DNA of 60,477 nucleotides from assembly GCA_947476065.1 (NCBI GenBank), contig CANJPG010000012.1:1-60477 (forward strand). Direction: 5' to 3'. This DNA is from Fidelibacterota bacterium (GTDB taxonomy: Bacteria > Pseudomonadota > Alphaproteobacteria > Rhodospirillales > Rhodospirillaceae). Made by a program: the position numbers and the translations under genes. Shown here in pieces: positions 1 to 10,307 of the stretch (position 1 is its first letter; every line of letters begins with the position of its first letter). The notes below the pieces were generated by a model. The model made no database searches, had not been told where the DNA came from, and saw only the letters and a program-made list of their open reading frames with translations.

Positions 1-2
1 AC

Positions 3-914
3 GGCAAAGCCGAGCTGGTCACCACCTTTGCCGAGGGCTTCAAAATCCCTTACGGCATCGCTTTCGGAAAAGGTGCGGTTTACATCGGCGACAGTGCCGG
101 CGTCTGGCGCATTCCCTATAGCCCCGACGACACCAAGGCGCGTGAGAAGCAAACGCTGGTCACGCCCGAAGGCGCTTTCGGCGGCGGCGGCGGACATTCG
201 ACGCGCAACGTCAACCTCAGCCCCGATGGCACGAAGCTCTATGTCTCGATCGGCTCCCAGAGCAATATCGCCGAAGAGCCCACACCGCGCGCGACCATCC
301 AGGAATTCACCCTCGATGTCGCCGGCCTGAAGGCCGGCAACCAGCGCACCTATGCCAGCGGTTTGCGCAACGCTGTCGGAACTGCATTCTATCCCGGCAC
401 CAGCGACCTCTACACCGTCGTCAACGAGCGCGACACTTTGGGCGACGAACTGGTGCCCGACTATCTGACCAAGGTCGCCGACAACGGCTTCTACGGCTGG
501 CCCTACAGCTATCTCGGTAAGAATCCGCAAGCGGGCTACGCCGACAAGCGGCCCGACCTGATCGCCAAAGCCATCGTGCCCGATGTGCTGTTCCGCTCCC
601 ACTCGGCGCCCTTGGGTCTTGCGTTCTATACCGGCACCCAGTTCCCCAGCGAATACCAGGGCGGCGCCTTCGTCGCCCTCCACGGCTCGTGGAACGCCGC
701 CGAGCCGCGCGGCTATCAGGTGGCTTTTGTGCCCTTCGCCAGCAAACGCCCGGCGGGCGATTACGTTGTCTTCGCCAGCGGCTTCTGGTCGGGCCAGGGC
801 AATACGGCAGAAGTCTGGGGACGCCCCGCGGGTGTCGCCGTCGCCAAGGACGGTAGCCTCTTGATCTCCGATGACGTCGCCAACACCGTCTGGCGCGTCA
901 GCTACAATAAATAA
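3..914 (+). CDS. PQQ-dependent sugar dehydrogenase (sorbosone dehydrogenase family), 3' part
   Basis: The reading frame is open from the first bases of the window and ends at TAA 912-914, so the 5' end lies outside. The visible ~303 residues look like the beta-propeller of L-sorbosone/glucose dehydrogenases: repeated blade strands, a glycine run before HSTRNVN (about residue 65), an SGLRNAVGTAFYPGT blade, and the late motifs RSHSAPLGLAFY, FVALHGSWN and GRPAGVAVAKDGSLLISDD that are typical of the family. Such enzymes oxidise aldose or sorbosone-type sugars with PQQ, usually in the periplasm; the signal peptide, if present, is not in view. No PQQ synthesis genes occur in this window. The exact substrate cannot be read from the sequence. 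Confidence 0.85.
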   Translation, partial: GKAELVTTFAEGFKIPYGIAFGKGAVYIGDSAGVWRIPYSPDDTKAREKQTLVTPEGAFGGGGGHSTRNVNLSPDGTKLYVSIGSQSNIAEEPTPRATIQEFTLDVAGLKAGNQRTYASGLRNAVGTAFYPGTSDLYTVVNERDTLGDELVPDYLTKVADNGFYGWPYSYLGKNPQAGYADKRPDLIAKAIVPDVLFRSHSAPLGLAFYTGTQFPSEYQGGAFVALHGSWNAAEPRGYQVAFVPFASKRPAGDYVVFASGFWSGQGNTAEVWGRPAGVAVAKDGSLLISDDVANTVWRVSYNK

Positions 915-917
915 GCC

Positions 918-953
918 GCCTAAAGCGCCTTTCTAGCCTAAAGCGCCTTTCTA
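918..953. repeat. 18-bp perfect tandem duplication at the alkB 3' end
   Basis: The unit GCCTAAAGCGCCTTTCTA occurs twice in a row (918-935 and 936-953). On the minus strand the second copy encodes the last residues (RKAL) and stop of alkB, so the first copy is a duplicated, untranslated alkB terminus between two convergent genes. Confidence 0.85.
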
Positions 954-1597
954 AAAGTCAGACTGTAGCGCCCGGCCAGATCTGAGACCGGACTGGTGCC
1001 GGAGTGCACCTTGCGTACCCCATGAAACCGCATGCGGCTGGCGCCGCCCATCAGCAGCACGTCGCCGCTTCTAACCCGGAAGACCTGGGGCTTGTCGGCG
1101 CGTTTAAAGCCGCCAACCATGAAGTCGGCGGTATCGCCTAGGCAGACGGTGACAATGGGCTGACCGAAGTCGGCCTCGTCCTTGTCCTGGTGCAGGCCCA
1201 TCTTGGCACCCGGGCCGTAGAAGTTGATCAGGCAGGCGTCGGGACTGAACCCGGGCCACGGACTTTTCGCTGTAACCTTTTGAACTATATCGAGAAAGTC
1301 CTTTGGAATCGGTGGCCAGGGCTGGCCGGTGGCGGGGTTGCGCGGCTCATAGCGATAGCCTTTGGCGTCGCTCCACCAGCCCAGGGGCCCGCAATTAGTC
1401 ATGGCCGCCGAGGTCTGTCCGCCGCCTTTGACCCGGGTCGGAACCGGGGGTGCGGCGGCCAGGACCGCCTGCAAGGCCTGCCAGAGGCCCAGTTGGGCGC
1501 CGGCCTCGGCGGAGCCCGGCCTAATAATAAATCCATCCGGCAAATCGGGGGCCGGCGGGGGGTCGAGAAGGGGCAGTTGCAGGGCGGGCATGGCCAA
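938..1597 (-). CDS. alkB: AlkB, alpha-ketoglutarate-dependent DNA/RNA dealkylase
   Basis: The 219-residue product matches the E. coli AlkB length (216) and its C-terminal core. Visible features are the Fe(II) ligands in LHQDKDE (His136, Asp138) and RFHGVRK (His192), and the 2-oxoglutarate-binding arginines in the closing GRYSLTFRKAL (Arg210, Arg216). The family oxidatively removes methyl groups from 1-methyladenine and 3-methylcytosine in nucleic acids. It is convergent with the upstream sugar dehydrogenase and divergent from dnaK with a 248-bp spacer. There is no ada or alkA nearby, so this copy is not in an adaptive-response operon. The ATG used gives a Pro-rich N-terminus that is variable in the family. 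Confidence 0.93.
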   Translation of the reverse strand: MAMPALQLPLLDPPPAPDLPDGFIIRPGSAEAGAQLGLWQALQAVLAAAPPVPTRVKGGGQTSAAMTNCGPLGWWSDAKGYRYEPRNPATGQPWPPIPKDFLDIVQKVTAKSPWPGFSPDACLINFYGPGAKMGLHQDKDEADFGQPIVTVCLGDTADFMVGGFKRADKPQVFRVRSGDVLLMGGASRMRFHGVRKVHSGTSPVSDLAGRYSLTFRKAL

Positions 1598-1681
1598 TAA
1601 TATGGGCTTAAAAGCAGATCTTGGTCCTGAAATCCCATCCAGAATCCCGGAAAATCCCCAGAGAAAGAGTCAGTTGGGCCG

Positions 1682-1710
1682 TTGCAGGCCCAAAACGCCC
1701 CCCTTATATA
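1682..1710 (+). promoter_or_regulatory. Candidate dnaK promoter overlapping an inverted repeat
   Basis: TTGCAG (1682-1687) and TATATA (1705-1710) are separated by 17 bp, about 136 bp before the dnaK start. The -35 box sits in the loop of the inverted repeat TTGGGCC (1674-1680) / GGCCCAA (1687-1693). A second, sigma-32-like possibility (CTTG near 1744, then GTATTT) lies closer to the gene. Neither is experimentally known here. Confidence 0.45.
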
Positions 1711-1845
1711 CCCCTCCAAGTAATGAGGCCGTGGCGGGGGATGCTTGCGGTCTCTCAATGAAGCGTATTTTGAAACCTCATATTGGGGACATCCGGGGTG
1801 CCTTTCCGGGCTCCAGATGTTCGCCGCTGAAAGAAGGAATGAGAC

Positions 1846-3753
<1,908 letters not shown>

Positions 3754-3900
3754 CGCCGACCGCGCCACAGGGGGGGTCCTGTGATATTTAAGCGTGACTG
3801 TTTTTGCTAAACCGATGATCATCGCGCCCGGAGTATCAAAACCCCGGGCCATGATGGCCAGGGCCGCAACGCGGCCTATGGTGATGGAGCGTATCTGAGC

Positions 3901-5061
3901 ATGGCCGCTGTAAAGCAGTGCTATTACGAGGTTCTGCAGGTCGCCAAGACCGCGTCGGGGGACGATCTCAAGAAATCCTATCGCAAGTTGGCGATGGAAT
4001 TTCATCCCGACCGCAACCCCGGCAACAAGGAAGCCGAGCACAAGTTCAAGGTCCTCTCCGAGGCTTACGACATTCTACGCGACGAGCAAAAGCGCGCGGC
4101 CTACGACCGCTACGGCCATGCCGCCTTCGAGCAAGGCCAGGGCGGCGGCCAAGGCGGCTTCGGTTTTGATTTCGGCACCGGCTTTGCCGACATTTTCGAC
4201 GAGATGTTCGGCGACATGATGGGCCGGCGCGGGGGCGGCCGCGGCGGCCGTGGTCCGGCGCGCGGCCAAGACCTGCGCTACAACATGGAGATCTCGCTCG
4301 AAGAAGCGTTCTTCGGCAAGAAAGCCACCATCACCGTGCCGTCGTCGATCGTCTGTGACAAATGCAAAGGCTCCGGCAGCAAGGATGGCGCCGCACCCAC
4401 GACCTGCCCCGGCTGCAAAGGTGCGGGCAAAATCCGCGGGCAGCAGGGATTTTTCACGGTCGAGCGGGTCTGCCCCACCTGCCACGGCGGCGGCCAGGTG
4501 ATCACCGATCCTTGCCCCAAGTGCCAAGGCGCAGGCCGCACACGCAAAGAAAAGAACCTCGACGTCACCATTCCGCCGGGCGTTGAAGAGGGTACCCGTA
4601 TCCGTCTCGCCGGCGAAGGCGAGGCCGGCATGAACGGCGCACCCGCGGGCGACCTTTATATATTCCTCGCCATAGCACCCCACCGTATGTTCCAGCGCGA
4701 CGGCGCGAACCTGTTCATGCGTATGCCCATCCCCATGACCACCGCGGCTTTGGGCGGCGAAGTGGAAATGCCGGTGATCGACGGTTCCAAGATCAAAGTG
4801 CAAATCCCCAAAGGCTGCCAGAACGGCCACCGCTTCCGCCTGAAGAGCAAGGGCATGAGCGTGCTGCGCTCGACCGCACGCGGCGACATGTTCCTCGAAG
4901 CCGCCGTCGAAGTGCCCGTGAACCTCACCGACAAACAAAGGAAGCTGCTCGAGGATTTCGAGAAGGACAGCGAAGTCGCCACCTATAGCCCCGAATGCAC
5001 AAGCTTTCTGAGCAAGGTGAAGGAATTCATAGGCGCGGGGGCTGCGAAAGCGGCGAAATAG
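3901..5061 (+). CDS. dnaJ: Co-chaperone DnaJ (Hsp40)
   Basis: Class A J-protein of 386 residues. The J domain holds the HPD tripeptide in [10 protein letters not shown] (~residue 36); a Gly/Phe-rich linker follows (~75-120); then four zinc-binding CxxCxGxG repeats ([32 protein letters not shown], ~155-220) and the C-terminal substrate domains. It stimulates DnaK ATPase and delivers clients. It lies 147 bp after dnaK, probably co-transcribed, though the gap contains GC-rich inverted elements. GGAGCG ahead of ATG 3901 is the likely ribosome site. It is convergent with the SulP gene, 57 bp away. Confidence 0.97.
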   Translation: MAAVKQCYYEVLQVAKTASGDDLKKSYRKLAMEFHPDRNPGNKEAEHKFKVLSEAYDILRDEQKRAAYDRYGHAAFEQGQGGGQGGFGFDFGTGFADIFDEMFGDMMGRRGGGRGGRGPARGQDLRYNMEISLEEAFFGKKATITVPSSIVCDKCKGSGSKDGAAPTTCPGCKGAGKIRGQQGFFTVERVCPTCHGGGQVITDPCPKCQGAGRTRKEKNLDVTIPPGVEEGTRIRLAGEGEAGMNGAPAGDLYIFLAIAPHRMFQRDGANLFMRMPIPMTTAALGGEVEMPVIDGSKIKVQIPKGCQNGHRFRLKSKGMSVLRSTARGDMFLEAAVEVPVNLTDKQRKLLEDFEKDSEVATYSPECTSFLSKVKEFIGAGAAKAAK

Positions 5062-5084
5062 CTTTTTATTGGTCGTGTTTTCGA

Positions 5085-5109
5085 CGCCGAACCGGCTTCC
5101 ACTTCGGCG
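5085..5109. terminator. Hairpin between convergent dnaJ and SulP gene
   Basis: CGCCGAA (5085-5091) and TTCGGCG (5103-5109) form a 7-bp stem around an 11-nt loop. It sits in the 57-bp convergent gap, a natural place for a shared terminator, but neither side has a proper T run. Confidence 0.35.
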
Positions 5110-5118
5110 GACAACATT

Positions 5119-7251
5119 CTAGCGGAACATCGTCAGCAGTTTGTTGGTGCGCGCCAGGGCCCGCGAGACTTTGCACACCACCATGTAGTCGAAGGCCGTA
5201 GCGATGCCGGGATGACCGGCGCGCAGGCGTACAAGCGCCGCTTTGCTCAGCACATAGACTGATGAGTCCACCACCGCCATGATCGAGGCCGTGCGCGCTT
5301 CGCCGGTATAAAAAGCGATCTCGCCGACCATCGCGCCCTTGTGCAGCTTGGCCAGTCGTAAAGGCGTGCGGCCCTGGGCGTCCTTGATCACCTCCAGGCT
5401 ACCACCCGCGATGAAAAACATCTCATCGGCCTGATCGTTTTCGGCGCAGAGCTGACCGCCATGCGGCACGTCGCGCAGTTCGCAATGGGCCGTGAAGACG
5501 GCGCGGTCGTCGTCGGTCAGAAAACCAAACAGCGTGTCCTCGCCGCCGCCGCCGGCCCAGGCGGCGATGATATCCTGCTCGGCGGTTTCGACGGCGTGAT
5601 CGAGGGAGGGAAACCAGGCGATGCGCGCGTTATGCTCCTGCCCAGCGCCGATCCGGCGCAGGACCGCATCGTTGTCGAGCGAGGTGACAAAATAAAACCG
5701 CGTCGGCCGGTTGCGATAGCGGCGCAAGATTCTCTGGAACACGCCGATGGCCGAGCTGTCGATGCCGCTGACCTTCGTGAAGTCGATCACCACGCCGTCG
5801 ATGCCGCCCTCGAGGTTCTGAAAGACCGAGTCAATTTTACTGGCCGAGCCGAAAAACACGTAGCCGCTCAGCCGATAGAGCAGCGTCTTGTCGCCGTTCT
5901 GGCGCAAGGTCTCGGCCTCGTGGTCGGGACGCACGACCGAGCTCGCAAACAGCGCGAGGTTGGTGGCAAGGTCGGCCAACGGAATGCGGCTGTAGGTGAG
6001 CACAAAGACGATGCAGGAAATCAGTAGCCCGGCAGCGAAGCCCACCAGGAAGCCGTAATTGGCGACCATGGCTAGGATGATGAATATCTGCACGAACTCT
6101 AGTCGGCTGGTGGTGTCCCGTCGGTCCCACAGCCATTGCTTGAGCATGGTCAAGCCCAGGTAGAGCACGAGCCCGCCCAAGGCGGGCTTGGGCATCAGCG
6201 CCACGATGGGCCCCGCGCCCAGCAGCATGGCCAGGCAGATGCCAGATGCGATGACGCCTGAGACCGCGCCGCCGCCGGCCTGGCGGTTGAGGGTGGTGCG
6301 GCCAATGGCGATGATGGCCACGAAGCCGCCCAACAGCGCCGACACACCGCCCAGCAGGGCGTGGGTCTTCAGCGTCTTGTTGAGATCGAACTCCTTGTGA
6401 AAGCTGAGTTCCAAACTCGCGACCGACAGCAGGATTGTCAGGAGGGCGACGAAACTCACCACCAGCATGGCCGGCAGGTTCGCGATCAGCACACTCACAT
6501 CGAGCTCGTCCCAGGCGATGTTCCAGGGCGCCAGCCACTGGGCCTCGTGCATTTTCGGAAACATCCAGGCGTCGCGGCTACAAGCGGCGGCGTGGCAGAG
6601 GCCGCTTTCCAGAAATAGGTTCACGCCCACGGCGGCGACGGCGATCACCGCCGGAATCAGCACCGCGCCCGAGACTCGCGGCGCCAGTACCAAAAGGACC
6701 ACGGCGACGAGTACGCCAAAAGCCAGCTGCGGCTGCAAAGGGTCGGAGATGAAGGCGTCAAAGCCGCCCAGCGTCAGGGTCATGCCGGAGATGATATTGA
6801 GCGCCCCGCTCGACATCAGCCAGCCGGTGGAGGCGAGAAAGCCCGCCATGACGGCAAACGGTATATAGCGCACAAGGCCCGGCAGGCGCGCGCGCACCAC
6901 CAAGGCAAAGGCCGCCGCGCAGAACAGCGAGGTCAAGGTCACCGTGGCCACCGCCATCTGCAGGGTATGGACGCCGGGCAGGGCGACGGCGCTCATGATC
7001 GTCAGCATGCTGGCCAGCACTGAAACCGTATTTGAATCCGGCCCGCTGAACAGCGTCTTTTCGTCGGACACGGCGCCAAAGAAGCCGCCGATGACGGCGG
7101 TGATCAATGTGATGGTGATGCCAAAGCCCACATAGGGGGCCAGCGGCCCCGAGAACAGCAGCGCACCGTAGGAGATGGCATAGATCACGGCACTCAAACC
7201 GACGATGATGCCGGCCGATGTCTGCCGGCCGATGACGGCGATGTATTTCAA
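5119..7251 (-). CDS. SulP-family anion transporter with STAS and cyclic-nucleotide-binding domains
   Basis: About 710 residues. The first ~400 are hydrophobic SulP membrane segments (for example GPLAPYVGFGITITLIT, LEFVQIFIILAMVANYGFLV). A STAS domain follows with the hallmark DFTKVSGIDSSAIGVF (~520), and the C-terminus is a CAP-like sensor domain with GAMVGEIAFYTGEARTASI (~650). I chose TTG 7251 because the hydrophobic protein begins there; the frame stays open further upstream but reads as the shadow of the racemase gene. The racemase stop and this TTG overlap as TTGA, implying translational coupling. SulP members move sulfate, bicarbonate or C4-dicarboxylates; E. coli DauA takes aspartate and succinate. 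Pairing with an Asp/Glu racemase hints at an amino-acid or dicarboxylate substrate (inference). Confidence 0.85.
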   Translation of the reverse strand: MKYIAVIGRQTSAGIIVGLSAVIYAISYGALLFSGPLAPYVGFGITITLITAVIGGFFGAVSDEKTLFSGPDSNTVSVLASMLTIMSAVALPGVHTLQMAVATVTLTSLFCAAAFALVVRARLPGLVRYIPFAVMAGFLASTGWLMSSGALNIISGMTLTLGGFDAFISDPLQPQLAFGVLVAVVLLVLAPRVSGAVLIPAVIAVAAVGVNLFLESGLCHAAACSRDAWMFPKMHEAQWLAPWNIAWDELDVSVLIANLPAMLVVSFVALLTILLSVASLELSFHKEFDLNKTLKTHALLGGVSALLGGFVAIIAIGRTTLNRQAGGGAVSGVIASGICLAMLLGAGPIVALMPKPALGGLVLYLGLTMLKQWLWDRRDTTSRLEFVQIFIILAMVANYGFLVGFAAGLLISCIVFVLTYSRIPLADLATNLALFASSVVRPDHEAETLRQNGDKTLLYRLSGYVFFGSASKIDSVFQNLEGGIDGVVIDFTKVSGIDSSAIGVFQRILRRYRNRPTRFYFVTSLDNDAVLRRIGAGQEHNARIAWFPSLDHAVETAEQDIIAAWAGGGGEDTLFGFLTDDDRAVFTAHCELRDVPHGGQLCAENDQADEMFFIAGGSLEVIKDAQGRTPLRLAKLHKGAMVGEIAFYTGEARTASIMAVVDSSVYVLSKAALVRLRAGHPGIATAFDYMVVCKVSRALARTNKLLTMFR

Positions 7252-7961
7252 TGCAGGCCCCGGCGCTGGCCGAAGAATTCGATGACGACATCGACCAGGG
7301 CGTCGTTGGAATCCACGAATTTGGACGGATTGGCGCGGCACTGCCGTTCCATGCCGAAGGGAATCTCGGTGCAGCCCAGCACGATGATCTCGGCGCCGCG
7401 CGCCACGAGATGTGTGGCAGCCTCGGCAAAGGTCACCTCGGCCTCTTGCCAGTTGTTGGCCTTGATCATGGCAATCGCCGGCGAAACAAACCGCTCGAAC
7501 TCCTCTACCGTCGGGCTGACCACGGTATAGCCAAGGTCCTTCAGGCTGCTCGTGTAGATGCCCATGGTATGGGTGCCGAAGGTCGACAGCACGCCGACCA
7601 TTTTGGCGGAAGGGTTCTTCTTGCGCACCTGGCTCGCACTCGCGCGCACGATATGCAGCAGCGGCACGGCCGAGGCCGCTTGCATCTCGTCGAACCAGCA
7701 ATGGGCGCTGTTGCAGGGAATGCAGATGGCCCTGGCGCCCGCCTGATTGAGGAAGCGGATGCCTTCGAGGAGTTGCGGCAAGGGCGATGGGCCGGCGCCG
7801 ACAATGCTGGCGGTGCGGTCTGGCGTGGTGCAGTCGCCGTACAGCAGCACCGGGATATGCTCCTGATCGACGCTGGCCTCGGTCTTTTTGACAAGCTTGC
7901 GCAGGAAGTCGGCCGTGGCCAACGGTCCCATGCCGCCTAAGACGCCGAGAAATTCCGTCAT
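7248..7961 (-). CDS. Aspartate/glutamate racemase family protein
   Basis: 237 residues from ATG 7961, preceded by the strong ribosome site GGAGGGGGATAC; a longer reading from 8024 adds a stretch not typical of the family. The start motif FLGVLGGMGPLAT and the two catalytic cysteine motifs, IPCNSAH (~residue 81) and VLGCTEIPF (~residue 193), identify the cofactor-independent Asp/Glu racemase superfamily (YgeA/RacX-like branch), which inverts alpha-carbons via two cysteines. Which amino acid is used cannot be told. The gene is translationally coupled to the downstream SulP transporter and diverges from dapB. A role in D-amino-acid scavenging or supply with that transporter is an inference. Confidence 0.88.
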   Translation of the reverse strand: MTEFLGVLGGMGPLATADFLRKLVKKTEASVDQEHIPVLLYGDCTTPDRTASIVGAGPSPLPQLLEGIRFLNQAGARAICIPCNSAHCWFDEMQAASAVPLLHIVRASASQVRKKNPSAKMVGVLSTFGTHTMGIYTSSLKDLGYTVVSPTVEEFERFVSPAIAMIKANNWQEAEVTFAEAATHLVARGAEIIVLGCTEIPFGMERQCRANPSKFVDSNDALVDVVIEFFGQRRGLH

Positions 7962-8065
7962 GTATCCCCCTCCGGCCGATCCTATCAGCTGACGATTCTC
8001 GCAGTGGTAGATTTTCGGGCGCAAATATCTATACTCCGCGCGAGATCGAAACGCCGGAGCTTCTT

Positions 8066-8863
8066 ATGAAAATCGGAATCGTCGGATGCGCCGGCCGCAT
8101 GGGCCGCATGCTCATCCAGGAAGTGCTGGCGACGCCAGGCGCCGAGCTTGCCGGCGGCGTCGAGCCGAGTGGCCCCGCCGTGGGCCAGGACCTGGGCACC
8201 CTGGTGGGAGCCAAGGCGGTGCGGATCGCTGTCGGCAGCGACATCAAGGCGCTGTTTGCCGCGAGCGACGCCGTGATCGATTTCACCTTGCCGTCGGCCA
8301 CCAAAATGCATGCCGAGCTCGCGGCCTCCATGGGCAAGGCGCTGGTGATCGGCACCACGGGTCTGACCGATGAGGTCAGAGCCGTGATCGCCACTGCCTC
8401 CAAGAAATCAGTCATCGTCCAGGCGCCCAACATGAGCGTCGGCGTCAACGTACTCTTGGCCCTGACCGAGAAGCTGGCGGCTGCGCTGGGCCCTGACTAC
8501 GACATCGATATTCTCGAGATGCATCACCGCCACAAGGTCGATGCACCTTCGGGCACGGCGCTTGGGCTGGGCGAAGCTGCCGCCAAAGGCCGCAAGGTCG
8601 CGCTGAAAGACGTCGCCAAGCATACCCGCGATGGCCAGGTCGGCGCGCGCCCCGTCGGCGAGATCGGCTTTGCAACCTTGCGCGGCGGCGACGTGGTCGG
8701 TGACCACACTGTCATTTTCGCAGCCAACGGCGAGCGCATCGAGATCACGCACAAAGCCTCCTCGCGCGAGATTTTCGCCAAGGGCGCCGTGCGGGCCGCC
8801 CTGTGGGCCGCCGGCAAAAAGCCCGGGCTTTATTCCATGCGTGATGTGCTGGGTCTCGGTTAG
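8066..8863 (+). CDS. dapB: 4-hydroxy-tetrahydrodipicolinate reductase DapB
   Basis: 265 residues. The N-terminal Rossmann motif is GIVGCAGRMGRML; the conserved GTTGLT loop appears near residue 95; the substrate/catalytic region LEMHHRHKVDAPSGTAL (~residue 150) is exact for DapB, and GEIGFATLRGGDVVGDHTV is the family block. It makes tetrahydrodipicolinate in lysine and meso-diaminopimelate synthesis. nth begins 3 bp after its stop, so the two are an operon. A TATACT hexamer at 8030-8035 is a possible -10 box in the divergent spacer shared with the racemase gene, with no clear -35. Confidence 0.97.
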   Translation: MKIGIVGCAGRMGRMLIQEVLATPGAELAGGVEPSGPAVGQDLGTLVGAKAVRIAVGSDIKALFAASDAVIDFTLPSATKMHAELAASMGKALVIGTTGLTDEVRAVIATASKKSVIVQAPNMSVGVNVLLALTEKLAAALGPDYDIDILEMHHRHKVDAPSGTALGLGEAAAKGRKVALKDVAKHTRDGQVGARPVGEIGFATLRGGDVVGDHTVIFAANGERIEITHKASSREIFAKGAVRAALWAAGKKPGLYSMRDVLGLG

Positions 8864-8866
8864 GCC

Positions 8867-9565
8867 ATGAAGCCCGCTGCTGTCGCGGAATTCTATCGCC
8901 GCCTGCGCGACCTCGAGCCCGTTCCCAAGACCGAGCTTAAATTCGTCAACGCCTATACGTTGCTGGTCGCTGTCGCCTTGTCGGCCCAGGCCACCGATGT
9001 CGGCGTCAACAAAGCCACCGGCCCGTTGTTCGCCAAGGTCGATACGCCCGAGAAGATGCTCAAGCTGGGCGAAGCTGGGCTCAAAAGTTACATCAAGACC
9101 ATCGGCCTGTTTAACACCAAGGCCAAGAACGTCATGGCGCTGTCGAAGATTCTGGTCGAGGAGCACGCCAGCCAAGTGCCGGCGACGCGCGAGGCGTTGG
9201 AGAAACTGCCGGGCGTCGGGCGCAAGACCGCCAACGTCGTGCTTAACGTCGCCTTCGGGCAACACACCATCGCCGTGGACACGCATATTTTCCGCGTCGG
9301 CAACCGCACCAAGATCGCGCCCGGCAAAAACCCGCTTGAGGTCGAAGCGAAGCTGGAAAAAGTCACGCCGGCGGAATTCAAGCAGCATGCCCACCACTGG
9401 CTGAGCCTGCATGGGCGCTACGTCTGCAAGGCGCGCACGCCCGAATGCTGGCGCTGCGTGGTGCGTGACCTGTGCCCCTTCACGCCAAAAACTCCGGCAC
9501 CAAAAAGCGCCGAAGCGGAAACAGCCAAAGCGAAGAAGAAAGCTGCGAAAAAGAAACGCGGCTAG
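8867..9565 (+). CDS. nth: Endonuclease III
   Basis: 232 residues. The helix-hairpin-helix LPGVGRKTANVVLN carries the catalytic Lys, the conserved catalytic Asp is in AVDTHIFRVGNRT, and the C-terminal 4Fe-4S ligands follow the C-x6-C-x2-C-x5-C spacing in CKARTPECWRCVVRDLC. It removes oxidised pyrimidines and nicks abasic sites. The last ~25 residues are a Lys/Ala-rich tail that is longer than in E. coli Nth (211 residues). Its stop TAG shares the four bases CTAG with the stop of the convergent bactofilin gene. Confidence 0.96.
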   Translation: MKPAAVAEFYRRLRDLEPVPKTELKFVNAYTLLVAVALSAQATDVGVNKATGPLFAKVDTPEKMLKLGEAGLKSYIKTIGLFNTKAKNVMALSKILVEEHASQVPATREALEKLPGVGRKTANVVLNVAFGQHTIAVDTHIFRVGNRTKIAPGKNPLEVEAKLEKVTPAEFKQHAHHWLSLHGRYVCKARTPECWRCVVRDLCPFTPKTPAPKSAEAETAKAKKKAAKKKRG

Positions 9566-10221
9566 CCAATGGTCTCGATGCTGCCGTGAATCTTGCCGCC
9601 GTTGGCGACGGCGATGGTCTTGTAGGACACGTTGCCCTTCACGACACCTGACGCGGCGACTTCGAGATGGCCGTGCACCTTGAGATTGCCGTCGTAGTGT
9701 CCGGCGATGACGGCGCTGTCGACTTCGGCATTGCCTGTGAAGCTGCCATTGGGCGTGACCTCGATGGATTTCACTTCGGTCAGATTGGCTTCGACCTTGC
9801 CTTCCACCAGCAGGCGCTCGCAGCCGGAAATTTCTCCGGACATCCTGATTTGTTTGCCGATGATCAGGCGCTTGCCGTCGGTCTCGGCTTCGGCGGCGCG
9901 CAGGCCGGTGAGGTTGGGGATGTCGGCGACGCGTTTGCTGATCTGCGGCGTGAAGGCCGCCATGCGGTCCGAGCTGAACTTGTCCGACATGATCTTTCCC
10001 CCAAGCTGCGTGCTGCTGAAAAACGGATTGCTCTTGAACGCGGTGCCGGCGGGACGTTTCGCACGGAAAGGCTTGGCCGGCGGGCGAACCGCCGGCGTGC
10101 GCCAATCGCGCGAGAAGTCGATATGCGGTGACTCGGCACTTGCTGTGCCGGATTCAACGCTGTCGCTGGCCGCCTTTGGTTTATCGTTCTCCACGCGGAT
10201 ATTGCCCCTTTTAGGGTCCAC
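9562..10221 (-). CDS. Bactofilin family cytoskeletal protein
   Basis: 219 residues. The C-terminal half (from about residue 110) is the bactofilin beta-helix: repeated short strands rich in Gly and Val, such as SGEISGCERLLVEGKVEA, VKSIEVTPNGSFTGNA, DSAVIAGHYDGNLKVHG and ASGVVKGNVSYKTIAV. Bactofilins polymerise without nucleotide and scaffold envelope or stalk synthesis in alphaproteobacteria. The N-terminal ~85 residues are polar and probably disordered. The annotated start is GTG 10221; internal GTG or ATG starts are possible, so the N-terminus is uncertain. It diverges from the PfkB gene (86-bp spacer) and overlaps nth by 4 bp at the stops. Confidence 0.88.
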   Translation of the reverse strand: MDPKRGNIRVENDKPKAASDSVESGTASAESPHIDFSRDWRTPAVRPPAKPFRAKRPAGTAFKSNPFFSSTQLGGKIMSDKFSSDRMAAFTPQISKRVADIPNLTGLRAAEAETDGKRLIIGKQIRMSGEISGCERLLVEGKVEANLTEVKSIEVTPNGSFTGNAEVDSAVIAGHYDGNLKVHGHLEVAASGVVKGNVSYKTIAVANGGKIHGSIETIG

Positions 10222-10307
10222 CCATCATAAGGCCAACCAAGCTATGCGGGCGGGGTTAATTTTTCGAATATACCCAGTATACTGCGCCCGAAACTGGGGA
10301 ATTTTAC

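Noticed and set aside
7252-7701. N-terminal extension of the SulP gene
   Set aside because: The residues are Arg/Gly/His-rich shadow of the racemase, with no membrane character; TTG 7251 starts the real protein.
8408-10105. A 565-codon frame on the minus strand opposite dapB and nth
   Set aside because: Composition is that of an antisense shadow; dapB and nth carry all conserved motifs.
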